The position numbers and the translations under genes are program-made. This document shows, in pieces, positions 8,817 through 15,754 of a stretch of 64,000 nucleotides of DNA (position 1 is its first letter; the number at the start of each line of letters is the position of its first letter). The notes beneath the pieces were generated by a model, which saw nothing but the letters and a program-made list of their open reading frames with translations, did no database searches and was not told the DNA's origin. Source of the DNA: Nocardioides sp. (lineage in GTDB: Bacteria; Actinomycetota; Actinomycetes; Propionibacteriales; Nocardioidaceae); contig NZ_JASEEQ010000010.1 of NCBI RefSeq assembly GCF_030019515.1, positions 1 to 64,000 of the forward strand, given 5' to 3'.

Positions 8817-11521
8817 AGCTGCTCCTCCACGGTCACGTCGTGGTGGCCTGCCGAGGCGACCAGGCCGCGCACCGGGTCGACGGTCACCGGATCGGCGTGG
8901 CTGCCGTCGGGCAGGGTGAGGTCGAAGGTCTCGACGTGGTCGACCTCCGGCAGCGACTCCAGGAAGGTCACCACCGCCGAGGCGTAGAGCCCGCCGCCGA
9001 ACCGGGGTGCGGCCCGCAGGGCGGGGTGCAGCCAGCGCTCCAGCTGGTCGAGGACCGCGGCCCGCCCGGCGAGCGAGGCGACCCCGCGGGCGAGCACGAG
9101 GTGGGCGGTGATCGTGACGGCGACGTACGCCGGCGGCACGACCGCGACCATGGCCGTCGCCGGCATCCGGGGGAGCAGCGCCCCCTCGATGGCCTCGGCC
9201 ATCGCGACCGTGGGCACCGGCATCGGCTGGCGTCCCGCCGGCACCACGACCAGTGCGACGCTGCCGGGCCGGTGGCCCAGGGTGGGACAGGTGTGGGGCA
9301 GGCAGCGGACCGCGGCGAGACCGGGCACCGTGTCCCGGGCGAGCTGCTCGTAGTCCCAGGCGGAGACCGCGCGATCGCGGTGCCGCGGGTAGCCCGAGGC
9401 GCGACACAGGTACGACGCGTCGTCCTCCGCCGCGCGGCCGGGCAGGCCCGCCAGGCCGACGACCTTGGCGATGCCCGGAACGGCTCCGACCAGCCCCTTG
9501 ACCTGGCCCGCCTGCAGCGCGACGTCGGGGGAGACCAGACCGGGCCGCGGAGCCTGCTCGCCGAGGGCGGCGTCGGGCACGACCTGCACCAGGGTGCCCA
9601 GCCGCCCTGGCTCGGTCGAGTCGAGGCGGAGCCAGCGGTGGCTGCCGTCGAGGTCGCCGCCGTCGGTGCTGCCCGCGGTCCACGCCTCCGGGGCCAGCAC
9701 CCGCAGCAGCCCACTCTGCCGGAGGCCGCGGGTGCCGTCCGCGACCGCGGCGTCCTGCCAGCCTGCGGCCGTCGAGATCTGCCAGGTGCTCCGGCCGGGC
9801 GAGGCGCCGACGTCGGCAGGCACCACCTCGAGGTAGAGCGACACCGAGCCGCCGATCGCGGTGTCGGGCAGGTCGAGGCCGAGGTCGAGGTGGGCGGCGT
9901 CGTCGGCGCCGCCGAGAGCCACCGCCGTGACGAACGCCGACTGTGCCACGGTCGCGGTGGCGAGCAGCCGTCGGACCCGGAAGCCGTCGTACGCCGTCAC
10001 GTCGGCGGGCGACACCCGGGCCGTCGTGTAGCTCAGCCAGAGCCGCTCGAGGCGCGGCGCCTCGGGCGGAACCAGCTCGGCAGCGGTCGGCTTGCCGGTG
10101 GCGCCCGGCACGCCCGCGGTCGCCGCCAGCCGGCCCAGGGCGTTCTGGAACGCGGTCCAGCCGAAGTCGCCGTCCTGCAGCCGCAGCCGCAGGTAGTGGC
10201 CCGGCTCGCCGGCGTACGCCAGGGGCTCGGAGCTGGGCCGGTTCGGCAGCCCGGTCAGGTCGCCGGCCAGGTTGCTCAGCTCGCTCCGGGAGATGTCGGT
10301 GTCGTCCCAGCCGGTGCCGTTCCACAGCTCGACAACCAGCTCTGCGGCGACCGTGCCGGTCTTGGTGGGCGTCTTCTTGGTGCTACGCCCCTTCAGCGAC
10401 CCGAGCGGCGCCGTGGAGTCCGTCGCCCGGTCGCCGGCCTTGCTCGGCCCGGCGCGACCGACGTCGAGGCCGAGCCGGGTCAGGGGCTTGCCGAGTGCCT
10501 CGTCGGAGCGCACCACCAGGGCGTCGCCCTCGTGCGGCGTCGGGCCGAACGGCTCGAAGGCCTTGGTCAGGTCGAGCTTCGCGTCGCCCGCGTACGCCGC
10601 CTGCGCGGCGAGCCCGGTGACCTGCACCGAGAGCGTCACCGTCCGGAACCGGAAGCCGAGCGCGGCCGGGTCGAGCGGCGAGTCGTCCGGCGGCAGCGTC
10701 ACCTCGAGCCACGGGAGGGCCTCACCCGGGCCGGGTGCGCACGCGCCGGTGAGGTGCACCCGCACCGAGCTCGCGCCGCCGTCGCGGACCGACGCCTCGG
10801 CCGAGATCGTGGCCGGGCCGGTGGTCGTCGACTGCCGCCAGGTGGCGCCGCTCAGGACCGCTGCGTCACCGCCGTCGAAGCGCACCGTGGCGGTCGCCGA
10901 CCCCGTGCCGTCGGTCGCGAGGATGGGGTCGGCGAACCGCAACCGGTGGCCGGCGGTGAGCACGCCGGGAGTACCGGGGTCGTCGGCGAACGTCACGAAC
11001 GCGCCGGCCCGGTCGTCCCACTGGACCGCGTGGTCGGCGAGGTCACCGACCTCGAGACGCCGCGAGCGGGATGCCTGCACCACGGGCACCGTGATGCCGT
11101 GGGCCTGGATCGGCTCGGTGGTGAGGTAGCGGCGCTCGCGACCGGCGTCGTCCTTCGCGCGCACCTCCGTGCCGGCCGGCACCTCGACGCTGGCGGCGCC
11201 CTTGTCGCGGACGAAGCCGACCGGCACCCGGTCGGGCACGGCCCCGGCGACCGGGATCCGCAGGATGTCCTTGAGCCACTGTCGGCGCAGCACGGCGGGC
11301 AGCTGGTCGAGGTGGTCCGCGAGGCCGGCGGCGAGGTCGGCGGTCGCGGCCAGGAGCGCCTGGTCGGGTCGCGCGAGGTCCTGCGGCTGCTCGTCGTCGT
11401 CGAAGAGCAGGTCGTGCCAGGTGGTGTCGGAGCCGGGGATCCGCACCGGCCGGTGTCGGGAGAGGACGGCGATCTCGCGGAGGGCGGCTGCGGAGTCCCG
11501 CGGGTCGACGAGGCGGCTCAT
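8813..11521 (-). CDS. eCIS baseplate J-like protein 1 (Pvc11-like)
   Basis: A 902-aa protein starting at ATG in an ATGA overlap with the gp25 gene. It opens with MSRLVDPRDSAAALREIAVL and a long N-terminal helical and beta region, as in putative baseplate assembly proteins of eCIS. The C-terminal half has the J-like core: ASYLCRASGYPRHRDRAVSA (about 705-725), DYEQLARDTVPGLAAVRCLP, and a final LERWLHPALRAAPRFGGGLY segment. These proteins form the wedges that surround the hub and trigger sheath contraction. It sits right after gp25, the conserved order in phage and eCIS baseplates. Confidence 0.9.
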   Translation of the reverse strand: MSRLVDPRDSAAALREIAVLSRHRPVRIPGSDTTWHDLLFDDDEQPQDLARPDQALLAATADLAAGLADHLDQLPAVLRRQWLKDILRIPVAGAVPDRVPVGFVRDKGAASVEVPAGTEVRAKDDAGRERRYLTTEPIQAHGITVPVVQASRSRRLEVGDLADHAVQWDDRAGAFVTFADDPGTPGVLTAGHRLRFADPILATDGTGSATATVRFDGGDAAVLSGATWRQSTTTGPATISAEASVRDGGASSVRVHLTGACAPGPGEALPWLEVTLPPDDSPLDPAALGFRFRTVTLSVQVTGLAAQAAYAGDAKLDLTKAFEPFGPTPHEGDALVVRSDEALGKPLTRLGLDVGRAGPSKAGDRATDSTAPLGSLKGRSTKKTPTKTGTVAAELVVELWNGTGWDDTDISRSELSNLAGDLTGLPNRPSSEPLAYAGEPGHYLRLRLQDGDFGWTAFQNALGRLAATAGVPGATGKPTAAELVPPEAPRLERLWLSYTTARVSPADVTAYDGFRVRRLLATATVAQSAFVTAVALGGADDAAHLDLGLDLPDTAIGGSVSLYLEVVPADVGASPGRSTWQISTAAGWQDAAVADGTRGLRQSGLLRVLAPEAWTAGSTDGGDLDGSHRWLRLDSTEPGRLGTLVQVVPDAALGEQAPRPGLVSPDVALQAGQVKGLVGAVPGIAKVVGLAGLPGRAAEDDASYLCRASGYPRHRDRAVSAWDYEQLARDTVPGLAAVRCLPHTCPTLGHRPGSVALVVVPAGRQPMPVPTVAMAEAIEGALLPRMPATAMVAVVPPAYVAVTITAHLVLARGVASLAGRAAVLDQLERWLHPALRAAPRFGGGLYASAVVTFLESLPEVDHVETFDLTLPDGSHADPVTVDPVRGLVASAGHHDVTVEEQL

Positions 11522-11964
11522 CGCTGCTCACCCGAGACGTGGAAGGGCAGCACGAGATTCTGCGGACGGCGGTGCCGGTCGATGCGGTAGTCGATCTGGA
11601 CGTCGACACGGTCCTCGGCGGATCCGGCGACCTGGGCGGTGACGGCGTCGACGAGCACCCGGGGCTCGGCGAGCAGCAGGGCCCGGCGGACGTCGTCCTC
11701 GAGACGGCGGCAGACCTCGTCGGTGCGTGGGTCGAAGACGTAGCGGTCCACCCCGGCCCCGAAGTTCGGTCGCATCACGCGCTCGCCGATGGCCGTGCGC
11801 AGGATCAGCACCAGCGCCTGCTCGATCCGCTTCTCGCCGCTGGAGGTTCGCAGCCCCTCGGTCGGGTCGTGGTCCCGCGGGTCGGCCCAGCGGACCGGGA
11901 ACGACCAGCCGGTCCCGACCTGGGGGTAGCCCTCCCAGGTTTCGGTGGCGGGCTCGAGGCTCAT
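11518..11964 (-). CDS. eCIS baseplate gp25-like protein
   Basis: A 148-aa protein using an ATG in an ATGA overlap with the PAAR gene. The core reads EKRIEQALVLILRTAIGERVMRP, then FGAGVDRYVFDP, the signature of the gp25/lysozyme-like baseplate wedge family. The last part (VDVQIDYRIDRHRRPQNLVLP) is the usual final beta hairpin. The length suits the family (about 130-150). In T4-like and PVC-like particles gp25 joins wedge proteins and initiates sheath assembly. Neighbours on both sides are baseplate genes, so assignment is firm. Confidence 0.93.
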   Translation of the reverse strand: MSLEPATETWEGYPQVGTGWSFPVRWADPRDHDPTEGLRTSSGEKRIEQALVLILRTAIGERVMRPNFGAGVDRYVFDPRTDEVCRRLEDDVRRALLLAEPRVLVDAVTAQVAGSAEDRVDVQIDYRIDRHRRPQNLVLPFHVSGEQR

Positions 11965-12233
11965 CCCACGACCACCGTGGGCAGGCCGACCGCGACGCCG
12001 GCGCCGCAGCCGCACGGGTCGCCGGCGCGCAGCGCGGGGCGCCCCCCGACCAGCACCGTGGCCGAGCCGGCGGCGAACGGTGTGCTCGGCGGGTGCCCGG
12101 GCTGGATGACGCACGCGTGCAGGTCACCGAGCACCGCTGCCGGCAGGCCGCCGATCATGACGGTGGGAACGCCCGGCCCCACCACGGTCCCGCCGTGCGT
12201 GGTCGGGTCGGTGACCCGTGCTGCTCCTGGCAC
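11961..12233 (-). CDS. eCIS PAAR-domain spike tip
   Basis: A 90-aa protein from a GTG preceded by AGGAG that overlaps the VgrG-like gene's stop codon. It carries the PAAR pattern: a MPGAARVTDPTTHGG start, PTVMIGGLPAAVLGDLHAC, a second TVLVGGRPALRAGDPCGCG repeat, and a PTVVVG end. The His and Cys residues (His13, and those in DLHAC and DPCGC) fit the metal site that fixes the conical tip. It caps the VgrG-like spike and is the first part to reach the target. There is no C-terminal effector extension. Confidence 0.95.
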   Translation of the reverse strand: MPGAARVTDPTTHGGTVVGPGVPTVMIGGLPAAVLGDLHACVIQPGHPPSTPFAAGSATVLVGGRPALRAGDPCGCGAGVAVGLPTVVVG

Positions 12234-12242
12234 GTCGCGCTC

Positions 12243-13973
12243 CTAGTTGATGTTGACCATGGCGCCGCGCAACCCGAGGGTCGCCGAGGCCTTGATGTCG
12301 AACGTGGTCGACGCCTCCAGGGACGCGGTGCTGTCGGCCTTGCCGGTCAGCTTCAGCGCCTTGAGGTCGACCGTGCCGCCGGCCGCCTTGAGGCTGATGT
12401 CGCCCTGGCTCGCGTCGAGGACGATCCCGTCGTCGGAGATCTCGATCCTGTTGCCCGCGCCCGATGCCTTCAGGGTGATCTTCGAGTCCTGGTCCGACAG
12501 GGCCACCTCGTGTCCTCCGGAGGTGGTGAGGAGGATGCCGCCGTCGGAGCCCTCGGTGAGCCTGAGCTCGTGGCCCGACGCGGTCTTCAGCGTGCGCACC
12601 GCGTTGTCGCTGTCAGGTGTGTACGGCGGTGCGAACGCCCCGCTCCACAGGCTGCCCAGCACGACCGGGTCGTCGGTGCTTCCGTCCACGAAGCCGACCA
12701 GCACCTCCTGGTCGACGTCCGGCACCACGTAGAGGCCCTGCTGGTCACCGGCGTACGGCGTCGCCAGCCGCGCCCACACCGCGTCGCTCGCCCCGGCCCA
12801 GGGGAAGGCGACCTTGACGCGGGCGTGGTCGTCGGGGTCGGCGAGGTCGGTGACGACGCCGATGACCAGCGTGCGACCCGACCCCGTCGCGGCGCGCGGC
12901 GCCGGCGGGGTCAGTGCGGCGGGGTGGCCGAGCCCGAGCTCGGTGGTGAAGCTGCCCCGACAGAGGCGGTGACGGACCGAGCCGAGGTAGAGCGGCCCAC
13001 CGAAGCGGCTGCCGGCGCCGTCCACCTGGATCCAGGAGTCGCAGCGCAGGGTGGCGTCGCCGACGATCCGGGCCGAGCCGCTCACGTGGCGCAGTTCGTC
13101 GCAACGCGTGCGGCCCGTGGCGAGCAGGTCGGTCTCCGCCGTCGTCGCGATCGCGGGCGACGCCGGGTGGTCCTCGCGCAGGGCCCAGCCGAGGTCGTCG
13201 ACGACCGACGTGTGGTCCCTGCGGTCGCCGGTGCCCAGCCCGCCGGTGGGCGAGGCGGCCGCCGAGGTGACCTGCTGCTGCTGGTCCGGGTCCCAGCCGT
13301 CGGCGTTCGCGCTGCCCGCGAGCGTCGCGACGTCCTGGGTGACGTGGAGCTCGACGAAGTCCTTGGTCCACCTCAGTGCGGGAGGCTGCTGCGCCGCAGC
13401 CGGTGCCCGGAAGACCAGCGTCCGGTCGCGGACGTAGGTCACGAAGCCGAGCTGCTCCGCCCGCGCGACCAGGATCTCCCAGGGCCGCTCCCGGTCGATC
13501 ACCGCGATCGGGCGGGTGGCACCGGCCTCGGCGTCGGCCTGCAGGCCGTAGTCGCTGGCGATCGCCCCGGCCAGGTCGCCGTCGGTGGTCTCCTCGAGGA
13601 TCCGCGAGCGGGCGGGGCCGGCCAGCAGGATCGACCTGCTGCGTGCCTCGACCCGCAGCGTCGGCGCCTGATCTGCGGTGAAGTGGCCGGTCACCGCCGT
13701 CACCACGCCGGCGAAGACGGTCGAGAGGCTGCTGTGATAGCCCAGGCTCACCTCGACCTCGGCGCCCGGCACCAGGGGGCCGGAGTCCGACCACCGCACC
13801 GCCCGCTGGTCGGGGTCCCAGTTCTGCACCAGCAGCGTGCATCGGGCGTGACGGTTGACCTCCTCGGCCACGTCGACCTCGATGACGTCCTGCGCGAGGC
13901 GGGGCTCGACGGGGGAGCCGCCGACCCTGAGCTCGATGGCGGGCCGATCCGTGCTCTGTGTGGACCCGGGCAT
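12243..13973 (-). CDS. eCIS VgrG-like spike/hub protein (Pvc8-like)
   Basis: A 576-aa protein. The start ATG shares a base with the LysM gene's stop (TGATG), so the preferred start is 13,973 rather than further upstream. Residues 1-330 look like the hub: PAIELRVGGSPVEPRL, ARCTLLVQNWDPDQ, and LTEGS further on. Around residues 335-420 is an OB-fold-like segment (VIGVVTDLADPDDHARVKV, then LYVVPDVDQEVLVGF) shared with VgrG and gp5. The C-terminus has beta-helix-like repeats (ISLKAAGGTVDLKALKLTGK) ending in LGLRGAMVNIN, forming the spike that accepts the PAAR tip encoded next. Confidence 0.92.
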   Translation of the reverse strand: MPGSTQSTDRPAIELRVGGSPVEPRLAQDVIEVDVAEEVNRHARCTLLVQNWDPDQRAVRWSDSGPLVPGAEVEVSLGYHSSLSTVFAGVVTAVTGHFTADQAPTLRVEARSRSILLAGPARSRILEETTDGDLAGAIASDYGLQADAEAGATRPIAVIDRERPWEILVARAEQLGFVTYVRDRTLVFRAPAAAQQPPALRWTKDFVELHVTQDVATLAGSANADGWDPDQQQQVTSAAASPTGGLGTGDRRDHTSVVDDLGWALREDHPASPAIATTAETDLLATGRTRCDELRHVSGSARIVGDATLRCDSWIQVDGAGSRFGGPLYLGSVRHRLCRGSFTTELGLGHPAALTPPAPRAATGSGRTLVIGVVTDLADPDDHARVKVAFPWAGASDAVWARLATPYAGDQQGLYVVPDVDQEVLVGFVDGSTDDPVVLGSLWSGAFAPPYTPDSDNAVRTLKTASGHELRLTEGSDGGILLTTSGGHEVALSDQDSKITLKASGAGNRIEISDDGIVLDASQGDISLKAAGGTVDLKALKLTGKADSTASLEASTTFDIKASATLGLRGAMVNIN

Positions 13974-14644
13974 CAGGACTTCTCCTTCGGCGGCAGCATC
14001 AGCACCGAGCCGACGTCGAGGACGCGCGGGTTGCGCAGCCGGTTGGCGGCCGCGAGCGGCCGCCACCACGCGGCATCGCCGTACACCTCGTGCGCGATCA
14101 GGTCGAGCCGGTCACCCTCGGTGACGAGCCAGGTCTGGTAGAGGTCCGGGGAGTTGGTGCGCTCGGTGGCCGTGCGCACCTCCGGGGCGACGACCTCCTG
14201 CAGCGTCGCCTTGACGGTGGCGCGCAACGGCAGCCCGCTGCGGTCGAAGAGCGTGTAGGTGACGTCGGCCTGGGTGAGCACGCCGCGGAAGTCGAAGGCG
14301 CCCCAGTGGCAGTGCAGGTAGTAGGGCTGGTGCGTGTCGGACTGCAACCGCGCCAGCCGCAGCAGCCCCTCGATGCGCTCCGAGACCCCGGCCGCCGACT
14401 CGAGCACGCCGGTGCCGTCGAAGAACAGGTCGAGCGCGATCTGGTCCGGCTCCCCACCGGCGTACGACGTGTCGGGCGTGCTGGCCCCCGTCGAGCGGGT
14501 GTTGCGGTAGAGGTTCTTGCGGGTGAAGGACAGCTGCGTCGGGTTGAACAGCGCCAGCCACGGTGGCCCGGCCGGGCGCCGGAACTCCTGGTCGGAGAAC
14601 GGCTGGATGGCCAGCTTCGCCAGCTGACGCTCGTCGAGGATCAC
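13973..14644 (-). CDS. eCIS LysM-containing tube/hub protein (Pvc7-like)
   Basis: A 223-aa protein. The GTG at 14,644 is chosen because it overlaps the DUF5908 gene's stop (GTGA) and has AGGAG eight bases upstream; the GTG at 14,653 has no proper spacing. The N-terminal part (WLALFNPTQLSFTRKN, then DQIALDLFFDGTGV) matches CIS tube-associated LysM proteins. The C-terminus (YQTWLVTEGDRLDLIAHEVY, WWRPLAAANRLRNP, then a VLMLPP end) is a LysM fold. In phages and eCIS such proteins sit between tube and hub. Position before the VgrG-like gene fits. Confidence 0.9.
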   Translation of the reverse strand: MILDERQLAKLAIQPFSDQEFRRPAGPPWLALFNPTQLSFTRKNLYRNTRSTGASTPDTSYAGGEPDQIALDLFFDGTGVLESAAGVSERIEGLLRLARLQSDTHQPYYLHCHWGAFDFRGVLTQADVTYTLFDRSGLPLRATVKATLQEVVAPEVRTATERTNSPDLYQTWLVTEGDRLDLIAHEVYGDAAWWRPLAAANRLRNPRVLDVGSVLMLPPKEKS

Positions 14645-14826
14645 CGGTCCCACTCCTGCCTCAGGATCTCCAGCACCCGCTCGCTGGCGCGGCGCACCAC
14701 GAGGTCGAGGTCGTCCCCGGAGAGCCCCGTACCGGCTGGGCTCGCGGCGGCGCCGCCCGCGCCGGCCGTGCCGGGCTCGCGGGAGAGCACGACCTCGGTG
14801 ACGATCTCGGTGATCACGACGGGCAT
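14641..14826 (-). CDS. Small DUF5908-type eCIS protein
   Basis: A 61-aa protein starting with MPVVITEIVTEVVLSRE, the short beta-strand N-terminus typical of DUF5908 proteins found between tube and LysM genes of eCIS clusters. A Gly/Ala-rich linker follows (about 18-35), then a helix (LDLVVRRASERVLEILRQEW). Length and order agree with the family. The start lies one base past the second tube protein's stop. Its role in the particle is not established; an assembly helper or tube-end component is plausible. Confidence 0.8.
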   Translation of the reverse strand: MPVVITEIVTEVVLSREPGTAGAGGAAASPAGTGLSGDDLDLVVRRASERVLEILRQEWDR

Positions 14827-14827
14827 C

Positions 14828-15289
14828 TCAGCCCTCCAGCCCGACCAGGCGCAGCCCGTGGTGCGCGATCTCCATGGTCTCGACCGCGATCGCCGCCGAC
14901 TGGGCGTCGAGGTCGGGGCCCGACATCTTCGCCGGCCAGCCGCGGGTGAACGCCCACGCCCGCACCGGCACCAGCTCGCCGTCGCGCCAGGTCAGCAGGT
15001 GAACCTGGCCGTCGCGGGGCTTGACCGAGCCGGTCGCGAGGAGCTCGTTCCACCAGGACCACAGGCCCAGCCCCGGGCCGGCGCCCTGCTTGAGCACCAG
15101 GTTGCCGAACCCGACCCGCGACGGGAACCGGTGGGTGAACCGGTTCTCCCCGCCCTCGGCGTACTCCTCGACGCCCACCTCGCCGCCGAGGCCGGAGCAC
15201 TGCGAGAAGGTGTGGTCGTCCAGCCCGTCGATCTCGAGACGGAAGTGCGCGCCGAGATGCGGGTAGGAGCGGACGGCAACGGCGCTCAC
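14828..15289 (-). CDS. eCIS tube protein 2 (gp19/Hcp-like)
   Basis: A 153-aa tube-family protein. I prefer the GTG at 15,289, just after the first tube's stop; an upstream ATG-frame extension to 15,319 would overlap that gene by 29 bases. The sequence shows the family pattern: YPHLGAHFRLEIDGLDDHTF, FSQCSGLGGEVGVEEYAEGG, LVLKQGAGPGLGLWSWWNEL, then WPAKMSGPDLDAQSAAIAVE and a METMEIAHHGL end. eCIS loci usually carry two or three tube paralogs; a specialised one forms the interface to the baseplate. This divergent copy, next to the LysM gene, likely does so. Confidence 0.9.
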   Translation of the reverse strand: MSAVAVRSYPHLGAHFRLEIDGLDDHTFSQCSGLGGEVGVEEYAEGGENRFTHRFPSRVGFGNLVLKQGAGPGLGLWSWWNELLATGSVKPRDGQVHLLTWRDGELVPVRAWAFTRGWPAKMSGPDLDAQSAAIAVETMEIAHHGLRLVGLEG

Positions 15290-15290
15290 G

Positions 15291-15728
15291 TCAGGCGACC
15301 TCGACCTGGACGCCCTCATGCACGATCTCCATCGACTCGATGGCGATCTCGTTGCCGCTGCCCTTGAGGCCCGGGCCCTCGATCTTGACCGGCCACGCGT
15401 TCTGGATCTTCCAGGTCATCACCGGCTTGCGCTCCTCGTTGAGGAGGCTGACCGTGACGGTCCGGCGATCGACCGAGCCGGCGCTGATCGAGTTGTACCA
15501 GTCGAACAGGCCGGTGCCGGCCTCCGCCGGGACGATCCCGCGCTTGAAGGTGACGTTGCCGTACTTGCGCAGGCCGGGGATCTTCATGACCGAGAGGCTC
15601 TTGTCGTCGCCGCCGCGGTAGTCGACCGCGTCGGCCTCCATGGTCAGGCCGCTGACCTCGGAGAAGGACGAGGTGTTCTGGGAGTCGCCCCAGCTCACGT
15701 GGAAGTGGAGGGTGGTGAGGGGATACAC
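15291..15728 (-). CDS. eCIS major tube protein (Pvc1-like)
   Basis: A 145-aa protein from a GTG with an AAAGG site. It follows the phage tail tube gp19/Hcp pattern: YPLTTLHFHVSWGDSQNTSS, then FSEVSGLTMEADAVDYRGG, VTFKRGIVPAEAGTGLFDWY, and a IAIESMEIVHEGVQVEV end. It directly follows the sheath gene, 26 bases downstream, as is usual, so it is the likely main inner-tube subunit. Compared with the second tube it has a YRGGDDKSLSVMKIPG segment typical of canonical tubes. Confidence 0.95.
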   Translation of the reverse strand: MYPLTTLHFHVSWGDSQNTSSFSEVSGLTMEADAVDYRGGDDKSLSVMKIPGLRKYGNVTFKRGIVPAEAGTGLFDWYNSISAGSVDRRTVTVSLLNEERKPVMTWKIQNAWPVKIEGPGLKGSGNEIAIESMEIVHEGVQVEVA

Positions 15729-15754
15729 GATGGTGGCCTTTCACTCGCTCGGGA

